Assembly (NCBI GenBank): GCA_051881615.1 | Contig: JBJEQF010000013.1 | Coordinates: 1 to 64,000 of the forward strand | Direction: 5' to 3' | Source: CAMFTQ01 sp051881615 | GTDB taxonomy: Bacteria > Bacillota > Clostridia > Oscillospirales > Acutalibacteraceae | Length of the DNA stretch: 64,000 nucleotides | In this document: one piece after another, positions 1 to 7,590 of the stretch | Layout: each line of letters begins with the position of its first letter | Numbering within the stretch: the stretch's first letter is position 1 | Position numbers and translations under genes: made by a program | Notes under the pieces: model-generated | The model's database searches: none | Told to the model about the DNA's origin: nothing | What the model saw: only the letters and a program-made list of their open reading frames with translations

Positions 1-40
1 TGATTTGTATTTTCTTCGCTGTTTTTTCGACAGCTTTGCT

Positions 41-69
41 ATTATATCAAAACACGTTCTCTTTGTCAA
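41..69 (-). promoter_or_regulatory. Consensus sigma-A promoter reading out of the window
   Basis: On the minus strand a perfect -35 TTGACA (64-69) and a perfect -10 TATAAT (41-46) are separated by 17 bp. Transcription would start near position 34 and leave the window, so the gene served is unknown. Confidence 0.7.
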
Positions 70-110
70 CAGTTTTTTAAAAAAACTTTATTTTTTCTAA
101 AATAGGCATA

Positions 111-136
111 AAAAAAGCCGCATAAATGCGGCTTTT
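111..136 (-). terminator. Intrinsic terminator after rpsR
   Basis: A perfect AAAAGCCGCA stem with a four-base loop is followed on the minus strand by a run of seven T. It closes the rpsF-ssb-rpsR operon. Confidence 0.85.
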
Positions 137-143
137 AAATTCA

Positions 144-383
144 TCAGTCTGATGTATATGGTAATAATGCAAGGTGACGTGCGCGCTTGATAGCTGTTGT
201 AAGCTCTCTCTGGTGTGCAGCACAGGTGCCTGTTACACGGCGAGGAAGAATCTTTGCTCTTTCTGACATATAACGGCGAAGTCTTGCAATATCCTTGTAA
301 TCGATCTTTTCTACCTTATCTACGCAGAAGCCGCAAACTTTTCTGCGGGACTTTCTGCCGCGGTTCATTGGTCTTTCAGCCAT
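144..383 (-). CDS. rpsR: 30S ribosomal protein S18
   Basis: Small-subunit ribosomal protein that sits on the platform of the 30S subunit and binds as a pair with S6. The 79-residue length and the central basic block (CGFCVDKVEKIDYKD, then RRYMSERAKILPRRVTG) are typical of bacterial S18. Two Cys near residues 17-20 recall zinc-binding versions, but a complete four-Cys set is not present. A strong AAAGGAG lies upstream of the ATG. It is the last gene of rpsF-ssb-rpsR, the usual bacterial order, and is followed directly by a terminator. Confidence 0.97.
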   Translation of the reverse strand: MAERPMNRGRKSRRKVCGFCVDKVEKIDYKDIARLRRYMSERAKILPRRVTGTCAAHQRELTTAIKRARHLALLPYTSD

Positions 384-437
384 TTTTGTTGACTCCTTTC
401 ATCAAATTCTTTGTAAAGCCAAGTATGCTATGAAAAA

Positions 438-899
438 TCAGAACGGAAGATCATCGTCAATCGGCAACTCTTCAAAATCACTTGGTGCTCCGCTTGCGTA
501 TGATGCAGGCTGCTGTGCAGGTGCATAGCTGTTCTGCTGCGGCTGCTGATACTGCTGTGAATATCCGCCGCTGTTATCTCTGCGCTCGCCTGTAAACGAA
601 ACGTTGTCAACAACTACCTCTGTAACATAACGGTTTGAGCCGTCCTTCGCCTGATAGCTTCTTGTCTGGATCTGACCCTCTATCGCAATCATAGAACCCT
701 TGCTGAAATATCTGCAGATAAACTCTGCCTGCTGACGCCACGCAACAATATTGATGAAGTCAGCCTTGCGCTCTTCACCCTGTTTTACGTAGCTGCGGTC
801 AACAGCAATAGAAAAGCTTGTTACACTGACACCTGTCGGAGTAGTCTTAAGCTCGGGGTCTGCCGTTAATCTTCCCATTAAAATACATCTGTTCAACAT
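438..899 (-). CDS. ssb: Single-stranded DNA-binding protein
   Basis: Binds single-stranded DNA as a tetramer at replication forks and recruits partner proteins through its C-terminal tip. The N-terminal OB fold starts MLNRCILMGRLTADPEL and carries the family's WRQQAEFICRYFSKGS segment. A Gln/Pro/Ser/Tyr-rich linker follows, ending in the acidic tip DDDLPF. I place the start at the ATG at 899 (153 aa) because AAAGGA lies nine bases upstream; a six-residue extension from an upstream TTG is possible but would overlap that ribosome-binding site. It lies between rpsF and rpsR, the normal arrangement. Confidence 0.97.
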   Translation of the reverse strand: MLNRCILMGRLTADPELKTTPTGVSVTSFSIAVDRSYVKQGEERKADFINIVAWRQQAEFICRYFSKGSMIAIEGQIQTRSYQAKDGSNRYVTEVVVDNVSFTGERRDNSGGYSQQYQQPQQNSYAPAQQPASYASGAPSDFEELPIDDDLPF

Positions 900-930
900 A
901 GTTAATCTTCCTTTCAACTCAGCTTCTTAA

Positions 931-1224
931 TTATTCGTCTTTCTTGATGATCAAAGAACGCATAACGCCGTCTGTGATCTTGTAAATTCTGTCAAGCTCT
1001 GCCGGGAACTCAGGCTCGCTTTCAAAATTCATAAGAACATAGTAGCCTTCGCTTTCTTTGTTGATGAGGTACGCAAGTCTGCGCTTGCCCCATTCGTCAA
1101 CACTCTGCAAAGTGGCGTTTTTCTCAATTAAAGCCTTGAACTTTTCGATGATAGCCTGAATGCCCTCTTCGCCCTGCTTCATTGAGATAACCATTACTGT
1201 TTCGTAATTAGCCTTTACTGCCAT
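931..1224 (-). CDS. rpsF: 30S ribosomal protein S6
   Basis: Small-subunit ribosomal protein that forms a heterodimer with S18. The protein has the S6 ferredoxin-like pattern, with the family segments WGKRRLAYLINKESEGYYVL and RSLIIKKDE. I choose the ATG at 1224 (97 aa) rather than an upstream in-frame GTG at 1233. AGGAGG lies eight bases before the ATG, and the GTG is part of that ribosome-binding site. It is the first gene of the rpsF-ssb-rpsR operon, with its own promoter and a structured leader. Confidence 0.96.
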   Translation of the reverse strand: MAVKANYETVMVISMKQGEEGIQAIIEKFKALIEKNATLQSVDEWGKRRLAYLINKESEGYYVLMNFESEPEFPAELDRIYKITDGVMRSLIIKKDE

Positions 1225-1251
1225 TTGTTGCACCTCCTTCTGGACATTATG

Positions 1252-1293
1252 GCGGCTTTCGCCGCAAGGATTATGCCGTACTTATACAGCATA
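1252..1293 (-). promoter_or_regulatory. Structured leader of rpsF, possible S6:S18 autoregulatory RNA
   Basis: Two adjacent hairpins lie between the promoter and rpsF. One is a nine-pair stem (1272-1280 with 1285-1293); the other is a GCGGC/GCCGC stem closed by a GAAA tetraloop (1252-1265). rpsF leaders in many bacteria bind the S6:S18 complex. I see the hairpins directly, but assigning them to that motif is inference from position. Confidence 0.5.
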
Positions 1294-1300
1294 CAAATTT

Positions 1301-1328
1301 ATTATAGCAGAAAAATCGTGTTTGTCAA
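1301..1328 (-). promoter_or_regulatory. Promoter of rpsF-ssb-rpsR
   Basis: Minus-strand TTGACA (1323-1328) and TATAAT (1301-1306) separated by 16 bp, just beyond the end of mrnC. Confidence 0.8.
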
Positions 1329-1337
1329 TAATTTAAT

Positions 1338-1763
1338 TCAAACTTCGTCAGTTTCGCTATCTGAATTTTCAACATTTTCGATAACAAGCTCAAACAGCTC
1401 TTTTATCCTCTCTATATCACCCTTTAGGTATATGTAGCCGAACAGCGCTTCAAGTCCTGTTGCGCTGTGATATTCGGCTTTTGTGGAATTTTTCGGCGTA
1501 CAGCTTGTCGTTGCGTTTCTGCCTCGCTTGTAGACCGACAGCTCCTCCTCGGCGAGTATCGGCATAAGTGCTTTCGCTGTTTCTGCCTGTGCCTTACAGC
1601 AGACCATAGACACCTTAAGGCGGTTAAGCTCGCCCACAGGGCGGTTTGCCTGCGATACAAGGTATTCACGCACAAGCAGATCGTACACTCCGTCACCGAT
1701 AAAGGCAAGCGTTAGCGGTGAATATTCGTTTGCTCTGTCGCTTTTTTCAAGGAATTTTTCCAT
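1338..1763 (-). CDS. mrnC: Mini-ribonuclease III
   Basis: RNase III-like enzyme without a double-stranded RNA-binding domain. In Bacillus it matures 23S rRNA ends. The 141-residue protein has the catalytic-domain landmarks LAFIGDGVYDLLVREYL near residue 20, the KVSMVCCKAQA helix, and KAEYHSATGLEALFGYIYL near residue 95, where the E..T..EAL pattern holds acidic metal ligands. GGGGGAG precedes the ATG. It starts 14 bp after the obg stop and is probably co-transcribed with obg. The rpsF promoter begins right at its 3' end. Confidence 0.93.
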   Translation of the reverse strand: MEKFLEKSDRANEYSPLTLAFIGDGVYDLLVREYLVSQANRPVGELNRLKVSMVCCKAQAETAKALMPILAEEELSVYKRGRNATTSCTPKNSTKAEYHSATGLEALFGYIYLKGDIERIKELFELVIENVENSDSETDEV

Positions 1764-1777
1764 TTTTACTCCCCCGC

Positions 1778-3049
1778 TTACTCGACAAAGTCAAATTCTA
1801 AATCGTAAATTGAAACGGTGTCGCCCTCGTCAATTCCTGCATCACGCAGAGCATCTATAACTCCGCCGTTTATAAGAACTTTCTGGAAGTAGTTAAGGCT
1901 TTCGTAATCATCAAAATTGACAGATTTCATCACATTTAAGAGCCAGTCGCCCTCTACAAAATATACTCCGTCCTGTACCGTTATTTTAACCTCGTTGCGT
2001 GAGATTTTTTCAGCCGGCGTTATCGGCATCGGCTCTGCTTCGTAGGTGACTATAGGCGGAAGCTTAGATAGATACTCCTGTATTTTTTTGAGAAGCGGAT
2101 CAACATCATAGCGGATAGCCGCCATAATCGGGAAAAATTCGTAGCCTAATCCCTCAACGTAATTTTTGAAGTCCTCTATCTGCTCGTCTGTTGCAAGGTC
2201 GCACTTGTTGCCTGCAACTATCATCGGTCTTTTGGCAAGCTCGGGATTGAATTTTTCAAGCTCGCTGTTGATTATTTTGAAATCCTCCTTCGGATCTCTG
2301 CCCTCACTGCCTGCGATGTCAACTATATGCACAAGCAGGCGACAACGCTCAACGTGTCGCAAAAACTGATGACCGAGTCCTGTTCCTTCCCACGCACCCT
2401 CGATAAGTCCGGGGATATCTGCCATTACAAAGGAGCTTCCCTCTCCCATTGAAACTACGCCGAGAACCGGTGTAATTGTTGTGAAGTGGTAGTTAGCAAT
2501 TACAGGCTTTGCCTGAGATACGACAGATACAAGCGTTGACTTGCCGACATTCGGAAAGCCTACAAGACCTACGTCTGCAAGTAGCTTTAATTCAAGCTGA
2601 ACATCAAATTCCTCGCCCGGAAGTCCCGGCTTTGCAAAACGGGGAGTCTGCCTTGTAGGTGTGGCAAAGTGAGTGTTGCCCCAGCCGCCCTTGCCGCCTT
2701 TAGCGACTACTACAGGCTCTCTGCCCGACACGTCAGCCATAATTCTGCCTGATTCTGCGTCTTTAACAAGCGTTCCGACAGGCACTCTGATGATTAAATC
2801 CTCAGCGTTTTTACCGCTGCGTCTGCCACCCTGTCCGTTTTCGCCCTTAGCGGCTGCATACTTTCTTTTGTAGCGGAAGTCGGCAAGCGTTGACAGGTTG
2901 CTGTCTGCCTGAAAGACGATATTACCGCCCCTGCCACCGTCACCGCCGTCAGGACCGCCCGAGGCTACGTATTTTTCACGGTGAAAGGATACTGCACCGT
3001 CACCGCCGTCACCTGCTTTTATTTTGATTTTCGCAATATCTACAAACAT
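1778..3049 (-). CDS. obgE: GTPase Obg
   Basis: Essential GTPase involved in 50S ribosome assembly and stress signalling. The N-terminal glycine-rich Obg fold covers about residues 1-158 (KAGDGGDGAVSF, GGPDGGDGGRGG). The G domain has G1 GFPNVGKST, G3 DIPGLIEGA and G4 NKCD. A C-terminal OCT domain follows from about residue 340. The length of 423 is typical of Firmicutes forms with an OCT domain. It lies between a DUF6483 gene and mrnC on the same strand with short gaps, suggesting one transcript. Confidence 0.97.
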   Translation of the reverse strand: MFVDIAKIKIKAGDGGDGAVSFHREKYVASGGPDGGDGGRGGNIVFQADSNLSTLADFRYKRKYAAAKGENGQGGRRSGKNAEDLIIRVPVGTLVKDAESGRIMADVSGREPVVVAKGGKGGWGNTHFATPTRQTPRFAKPGLPGEEFDVQLELKLLADVGLVGFPNVGKSTLVSVVSQAKPVIANYHFTTITPVLGVVSMGEGSSFVMADIPGLIEGAWEGTGLGHQFLRHVERCRLLVHIVDIAGSEGRDPKEDFKIINSELEKFNPELAKRPMIVAGNKCDLATDEQIEDFKNYVEGLGYEFFPIMAAIRYDVDPLLKKIQEYLSKLPPIVTYEAEPMPITPAEKISRNEVKITVQDGVYFVEGDWLLNVMKSVNFDDYESLNYFQKVLINGGVIDALRDAGIDEGDTVSIYDLEFDFVE

Positions 3050-3084
3050 ATTCTGCTCCCTCGCTTATAATCATTGTCGGACTA

Positions 3085-3456
3085 TTATAATAAGTCAATA
3101 TTATAAATTTTCAGTATATCGCAAAGTCCTTGACAGACCTCTTCTCTTGAAAAATTGTTATCTGATAAAAATTCGTCAGGCATTTCGCCTAATGTGTTGT
3201 AAAAATCAAGGGCAATTTCAAGAAGAGCGTTGTTCGGATTTTTCTGCACTGCTTCAAACAACATATTTTCCGCTTCGTTAATCTCGCCTTTTTTTATTCT
3301 GCTCATCAAATCAAGGTACAATTCACCGTCTTGAGTTGTATTTCCGTTTTCATCTTCAATGACGGTATAGTTTATTGTATCCTTTTTAAAAATCATTTTT
3401 GCTATAAATGCGACCATCATCTGTATTTGTCGCACAAGGTAATCTTCGTGTATCAT
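3085..3456 (-). CDS. DUF6483-type small protein
   Basis: A 123-residue acidic, helical cytosolic protein with no signal peptide or membrane segment. The opening EDYLVRQIQMMVAFIAKMIF matches a family of unknown function that I recognise as DUF6483, common in Clostridia. The middle part (YLDLMSRIKKGEINEAENMLFEA) has a tetratricopeptide-like helical spacing, which is only a suggestion. It lies upstream of obg, with a gap of about 35 bp, and after the rpmA terminator. Function is unknown. Confidence 0.75.
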   Translation of the reverse strand: MIHEDYLVRQIQMMVAFIAKMIFKKDTINYTVIEDENGNTTQDGELYLDLMSRIKKGEINEAENMLFEAVQKNPNNALLEIALDFYNTLGEMPDEFLSDNNFSREEVCQGLCDILKIYNIDLL

Positions 3457-3484
3457 ATACCTGCACTTAATGCTTTTCTATAAC

Positions 3485-3516
3485 AAAATAGAGGCGGAAT
3501 TGCTCCGCCCCCTCTG
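3485..3516 (-). terminator. Intrinsic terminator after rpmA
   Basis: A GC-rich stem (AGAGGCGGA paired with TCCGCC and CCTCT, with a small bulge) is followed on the minus strand by ATTTTG. It ends the rplU-prp-rpmA unit. Confidence 0.7.
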
Positions 3517-3538
3517 CTTTTTGAATGTTAGCTTGCAA

Positions 3539-3823
3539 TTACTGCTCTGTAGGATAAACGCAAGCACGTTTTCTGTCTTTGCCCATACGCTCGAAACGTA
3601 CAACGCCGTCAACCTTTGCAAACAGAGTATCGTCAGAACCGATACCTACGTTTGTGCCGGGATGAATGTGTGTACCTCTCTGCTTAACAAGGATGTTACC
3701 TGCAAGTACGAACTGACCGTCAGCTCTTTTAACGCCAAGACGCTTAGACTCACTGTCACGACCGTTCTTTGTAGAACCCATACCTTTTTTATGAGCAAAC
3801 AGCTGGATGTTTAACTTTAACAT
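3539..3823 (-). CDS. rpmA: 50S ribosomal protein L27 with cleavable N-terminus
   Basis: L27 reaches into the peptidyl-transferase centre. The mature N-terminus AHKKGMGSTKNGRDS is clear, and the KRLGVKRADGQ and GTNVGIGSDDTLFA segments follow. The nine residues MLKLNIQLF precede the mature start. In Firmicutes and some other phyla this extension is removed by the protease Prp at the F/A bond. The gene for Prp lies immediately upstream, between rplU and rpmA, which supports processing here. Length is 94 aa. Confidence 0.97.
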   Translation of the reverse strand: MLKLNIQLFAHKKGMGSTKNGRDSESKRLGVKRADGQFVLAGNILVKQRGTHIHPGTNVGIGSDDTLFAKVDGVVRFERMGKDRKRACVYPTEQ

Positions 3824-3827
3824 TACC

Positions 3828-4145
3828 TTACACCTCCGAAAATATTACTTTGATATACTTTTTGTACTGCTTTGAAAGCTCCGTCAAATGCAACTTTAAG
3901 CCCTGCAAAATATCGCTTGCCTTCTCAGCATTCTGCTGTGTCAGCTCTAATGACATAAAACCGTCACTACAGCTTATATCAGCGTCTAAACACATTACAT
4001 CTGTAATTGTGTTTGCAGTCATAAATGCAGCCGAGCTGACCGATGCGCACACGATGTCGCTGCCAAGCTCTGAGTAGCCTGAATGACCGCTGATACAAAA
4101 GCCTGTGATAAGACCGTTTTTTGTCTTAATAGCTACACTAATCAT
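3828..4145 (-). CDS. prp: Ribosomal-processing cysteine protease Prp
   Basis: Cysteine protease that removes the N-terminal extension of ribosomal protein L27. The 105-residue protein has the conserved GHSGY (His near residue 20) and GSDIVCASVS (Cys near residue 33), the catalytic His/Cys pair of the family. It sits between rplU and rpmA, four bases from rpmA, the position seen across Firmicutes. Its substrate in this window carries the expected LNIQLFAHKKG cleavage motif. Confidence 0.95.
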   Translation of the reverse strand: MISVAIKTKNGLITGFCISGHSGYSELGSDIVCASVSSAAFMTANTITDVMCLDADISCSDGFMSLELTQQNAEKASDILQGLKLHLTELSKQYKKYIKVIFSEV

Positions 4146-4147
4146 AA

Positions 4148-4456
4148 TCAGCCGTTGATTGATTTAATCTCAACCTTTGTGTAAGGCTGTCTGTGACCCA
4201 TTTTTCTCTTTTCGCCCTTCTTTGGCTTGTAGGTGAAAACAGTGATTTTCTTGCCCTTGCCGGACTTTAAAACCTCACCTGTAACCTTTGCACCGCTTAC
4301 AAACGGTGTGCCAACCTTAAGGCCGTTGTCATCACAAAGTGCAACAACGTCAAAGTCAACTGTTGCGTTTTCTTCTGCTGCAAGCTTTTCAACAAAGATA
4401 ACGTCACCGTTAGTTACCTTGTACTGCTTGCCGCCTGTTTCGATAACTGCGTACAT
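4148..4456 (-). CDS. rplU: 50S ribosomal protein L21
   Basis: Large-subunit protein that binds 23S rRNA. The start MYAVIETGGKQYKV and the C-terminal KPKKGEKRKMGHRQPYTKV are typical. I prefer the ATG at 4456 (102 aa), twelve bases after AAAGGA. The in-frame ATG at 4468 would touch that ribosome-binding site and add MVLN. It is the first gene of rplU-prp-rpmA and follows a structured leader. Confidence 0.96.
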   Translation of the reverse strand: MYAVIETGGKQYKVTNGDVIFVEKLAAEENATVDFDVVALCDDNGLKVGTPFVSGAKVTGEVLKSGKGKKITVFTYKPKKGEKRKMGHRQPYTKVEIKSING

Positions 4457-4479
4457 ATTAAGTACCATTCCTTTATTCA

Positions 4480-4545
4480 GACTCGCTATTTAGTGGGCGG
4501 ATAAATCACTTATAAGGGAAACCCTTGCCCACAATATGCGGCTTA
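4480..4545 (-). promoter_or_regulatory. L21-type ribosomal protein leader RNA
   Basis: Between the promoter and rplU an outer stem pairs GTGGGC (4527-4532) with GCCCAC (4493-4498), enclosing an AAGGG/CCCTT hairpin. This resembles the known L21 leader of Firmicutes, thought to mediate autoregulation by a ribosomal protein. The pairing is visible; the family assignment is from memory. Confidence 0.65.
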
Positions 4546-4548
4546 TAC

Positions 4549-4577
4549 AGTTTATCACAATGTATGTGTATTGTCAA
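4549..4577 (-). promoter_or_regulatory. Promoter of rplU-prp-rpmA
   Basis: Minus-strand TTGACA (4572-4577), 17 bp spacer, TAAACT (4549-4554). The predicted start near 4542 gives a leader of about 85 bases. Confidence 0.7.
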
Positions 4578-4609
4578 GAAAAATTTTTCTGTGCAACGCT
4601 GTTGCTTTG

Positions 4610-5464
4610 TTACTCCACACAGTTTTGCAGCTTTGCGGCTTTCAGCGTGTTTTTCATAAGAGTGGCGATTGTCATAGGGCCTACTCCTCCGGGGACAGGT
4701 GTTATTGCCGAGCATTTATCCTTTACGCTGTCAAAGTCAACGTCGCCGCACAGCTTGCCGTTTTCGTCACGGTTCATACCTACGTCAATTACTACTGCGC
4801 CGTCCTTTACCATATCGGCTGTTACAAACTTCGCTCTGCCGATGGCGGCTACAAGAATGTCTGCTTCAGCACAGATTTCGCTCAGGTTTTTCGTCTTGCT
4901 GTGGCAGATTGTAACTGTGCCGTTTTTGTGGAGCAAAAGCATAGCCATCGGCTTGCCTACAATGTTGCTTCTGCCGATTACTACGCATTTTTTGGACGTT
5001 ACGTCAATATCATATGCCTTGAGCATTTCCATAACGCCTGCCGGTGTGCAGGGAAGAAAATCGTAGTCGCCTATCATAATTTTGCCCACGTTTGCCGCGT
5101 GGAAGGCGTCAACGTCCTTTTTGGGGTCGATAGCCTCGATTACAGCTTTTTCGTCAAGGTGCTCAGGCAAAGGCAACTGACAGAGAATACCGTTTATCTC
5201 CTTCTTATTATTAAGGGTATTAACTAGCTCCAAAAGCTCCTCCTGAGAGGTATTTTCGGGCAGAGCGTATTCCTCTGATACAAAGCCTACCTCTGAACAC
5301 GCTTTCTTTTTGTTGTTTACATATACTCTTGAAGCCGGGTCGTCACCTACTATGATTACTGCAAGTCCCGGTGTAATTCCTTGCTTTTTGAGCTGTTCTG
5401 TTTCCCTTGCAACCTCGGCACGAACCTGTGCGGAAACCTTTTTTCCGTCAATTATTGTTACCAT
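4610..5464 (-). CDS. folD: Methylenetetrahydrofolate dehydrogenase/cyclohydrolase FolD
   Basis: Bifunctional cytosolic enzyme interconverting 5,10-methylene-THF and 10-formyl-THF. Motifs: YVNNKKKAC with the catalytic Tyr and Lys, the cofactor-binding segment GRSNIVGKPMAMLLL, and the C-terminal PVPGGVGPMTIATLM. The start at 5464 (284 aa) is preferred over 5473 because AAAGG lies nine bases upstream; the upstream ATG abuts it. The coding region overlaps the end of lgt by 17 bp, suggesting translational coupling in an M16-M16-lgt-folD operon. Confidence 0.97.
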   Translation of the reverse strand: MVTIIDGKKVSAQVRAEVARETEQLKKQGITPGLAVIIVGDDPASRVYVNNKKKACSEVGFVSEEYALPENTSQEELLELVNTLNNKKEINGILCQLPLPEHLDEKAVIEAIDPKKDVDAFHAANVGKIMIGDYDFLPCTPAGVMEMLKAYDIDVTSKKCVVIGRSNIVGKPMAMLLLHKNGTVTICHSKTKNLSEICAEADILVAAIGRAKFVTADMVKDGAVVIDVGMNRDENGKLCGDVDFDSVKDKCSAITPVPGGVGPMTIATLMKNTLKAAKLQNCVE

Positions 5465-6269
5465 AAAATTCATCCTTTCTCTTTCTGAAAACTATAAGCA
5501 ATACTATTCCTACGGCAAATACCACAAGTGATAACAGCTGAGATACTCTCGGCTGATAGCCGAATAGTTCAAAGGGCAGATACAGGCTGTCTGTTCTAAG
5601 ACCCTCTACTATCATTCTTTCAAAGCCGTACCAGACAAGATACGCTAAAAATACCTGTCCGCAGTATTTCTGATATTTTTTACTTAAAAAGTGCAGGAGT
5701 ACAAAGCCCAATAAACACCACAGCGACTCATATAAAAAGCAGGGATGAACAAACTGCATACCTGTGTTTTCGCTCATCATACCCCACGGTAAATCGGTAG
5801 GTGTGCCGAATGCCTCCTGATTTGTAAAGTTGCCCCATCTGCCAATGCCCTGTCCTATCAGAAATCCGAGCGAGGCTATGTCAAGCACAGCGGGGATATT
5901 CATCTTTTTGATTTTAGCAACGGTACAGCCGCCGAGCAACGCTCCGATTATACCGCCGTAAATGGCAAGACCGCCCTTGTTGATGCTGAAAATATCGAGA
6001 AGATTGTCCTTGTAATCGTCCCACCTGAACATCACAAAATAGAGCCTTGCGCCGATTACGCCTGTTATAATGCCGACAAGCACACAGTCGAACAGCTTGT
6101 TTCTGTCAACATTAAAACGCTTTGACGAAAAATAAGCGTAAACCATAGCAAGCAGCATACCAAGGGCGATAATTACGCCGTACCAGTACACCTTGTAGTC
6201 GCCTATCTGGAACGCAACGGAGCTAACGGGTATTTTAAAATCAAATGCTTTAAACTGAACATTATACAT
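5448..6269 (-). CDS. lgt: Prolipoprotein diacylglyceryl transferase
   Basis: Membrane enzyme that transfers diacylglycerol from phosphatidylglycerol to the lipobox Cys of prolipoproteins. The 273-residue protein has about seven hydrophobic segments. It carries the Lgt signature GRWGNFTNQEAFG near residue 143, the upstream GGLAIYGGIIGALLGG segment, and the conserved YESLW and YGFERMIVEGLRTDSLY regions. It is followed by folD with a short overlap. The link to folD looks like operon packing rather than shared function. Confidence 0.97.
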   Translation of the reverse strand: MYNVQFKAFDFKIPVSSVAFQIGDYKVYWYGVIIALGMLLAMVYAYFSSKRFNVDRNKLFDCVLVGIITGVIGARLYFVMFRWDDYKDNLLDIFSINKGGLAIYGGIIGALLGGCTVAKIKKMNIPAVLDIASLGFLIGQGIGRWGNFTNQEAFGTPTDLPWGMMSENTGMQFVHPCFLYESLWCLLGFVLLHFLSKKYQKYCGQVFLAYLVWYGFERMIVEGLRTDSLYLPFELFGYQPRVSQLLSLVVFAVGIVLLIVFRKRKDEFYGNNN

Positions 6270-6286
6270 AAAATCACCTGCCGATT

Positions 6287-7567
6287 TCAGCTTTTTGCCT
6301 TAACAACCGAGAGTGCGCAGTTGTTAACATCAAGAATTTCACAAAGCAGTCGTTCCGCGTCCTCTACCGTTGCCTTTGAAAGACACTCAATATATTCAAA
6401 AAGCTCCGAGCCTGCAAAGGTGCAGTCGATTATCTCGTTTGCTATTGACTCTACGGAGTTAAGGGACGCTATTGTATCGCCGTAGACAGCCTTTTTTGCG
6501 ATTTCAAATTCTTCCTTGTCTATGCCGTTTTGCTTTGTCTGCTTTATATACTGCTTTATCATCTCGGCGGCTTCCTTCGGTGAGCGTGACTCACCGCTGA
6601 AAATTACGCTGTCAAAGCCCGGACCGTCAAAATATTCATAGCAAAAGCTCTGATTTATCAGATTGCTGTCCATAAGCCTTCTGTAAAGTGCGCTTGTCGG
6701 TGAAGCAAGCAGATACAAAAGAATATCAGAAACGGCGTCATTCATAGCGCAGGCGGCTTCCTTTGGCTTATTCTTAAAGCCTAAGTTGAAAAGCTCAACA
6801 GATACGGGGAATTCCTGTTCAACATACGGCTTTAAAATCTCGTAAGGCTCCTGTTCAAAATATGATTTTACGTTGCGGTTTTCTGTCCTTTTAAGCGTTC
6901 TGTCGGCAACAGAAAGCACCTGCTCAACAGTTACATTTCCGCATACGCACAGCGCCATATTGTTTAAATCATAAAAAGCGTTGTAGCAGTCATACAAAAG
7001 CTTCGGTGTGATTTCTGCTATTGACTCAACAGTTCCTGCAATATCTACCTTTACAGGGTGATTGTGATACATAGCCTCAAGCAGATTAAACATTACCCTC
7101 CACTGCGGATTATCGTCATACATTCTGATTTCCTGACCTATTATGCCCTGCTCCTTTAAAACGGTCTGCTCCGTAAAGTACGGCGACTGAACAAAGTCAA
7201 GCAGTATCTCAAGGTTTTCATCCAATTTTTCCGAGCAGGAAAAAAGATAGCAGGTTTTGTCAAAGCTTGTGTATGCGTTTGCATTTGCTCCTGTCTTTGC
7301 GTAGCGTGTAAATGCGTCGCCGTCCTCGCTTTCAAACAGCTTATGCTCCAGATAGTGAGCAATACCGTGCGGAACTGTGATTTTTTCACCGCCGTCAACA
7401 GAAAAGCAGTTGTTTATACTGCCGTATTTTGTGCCGAAAATCGCATACGTTGAGCTGTAGCCCTGCTTTGGATATACAAAAATCGTAAGACCCGAGCTGT
7501 GGTTTATTTTGTAGTACCTGTCGCCCGAAACAGGCGAGTAAATTTCTTTTATATTTTCGTTATTCAT
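6287..7567 (-). CDS. M16 family zinc metallopeptidase, catalytic-type subunit (YmfH-like)
   Basis: Insulinase-family peptidase of 426 residues. The inverted zinc motif HYLEH is present near residue 67 (GIAHYLEHKLFE), with a downstream Glu in the GQEIRMYDDNPQWR region, so this subunit should be active. No signal peptide is visible. It lies 23 bp after a second M16-like gene that lacks HxxEH. Firmicutes often carry such a pair (ymfF/ymfH in Bacillus), presumably one catalytic and one non-catalytic chain. Substrate unknown. Confidence 0.9.
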   Translation of the reverse strand: MNNENIKEIYSPVSGDRYYKINHSSGLTIFVYPKQGYSSTYAIFGTKYGSINNCFSVDGGEKITVPHGIAHYLEHKLFESEDGDAFTRYAKTGANANAYTSFDKTCYLFSCSEKLDENLEILLDFVQSPYFTEQTVLKEQGIIGQEIRMYDDNPQWRVMFNLLEAMYHNHPVKVDIAGTVESIAEITPKLLYDCYNAFYDLNNMALCVCGNVTVEQVLSVADRTLKRTENRNVKSYFEQEPYEILKPYVEQEFPVSVELFNLGFKNKPKEAACAMNDAVSDILLYLLASPTSALYRRLMDSNLINQSFCYEYFDGPGFDSVIFSGESRSPKEAAEMIKQYIKQTKQNGIDKEEFEIAKKAVYGDTIASLNSVESIANEIIDCTFAGSELFEYIECLSKATVEDAERLLCEILDVNNCALSVVKAKS

Positions 7568-7590
7568 ATAAAACTGCCTTTCGTCATCTG

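Noticed and set aside
4506..4715. A 69-codon minus-strand frame upstream of rplU
   Set aside because: It covers the rplU promoter and leader and the 3' end of folD in the wrong frame.
4571..5227. A 218-codon plus-strand frame
   Set aside because: Antisense shadow of folD, which has complete family motifs.
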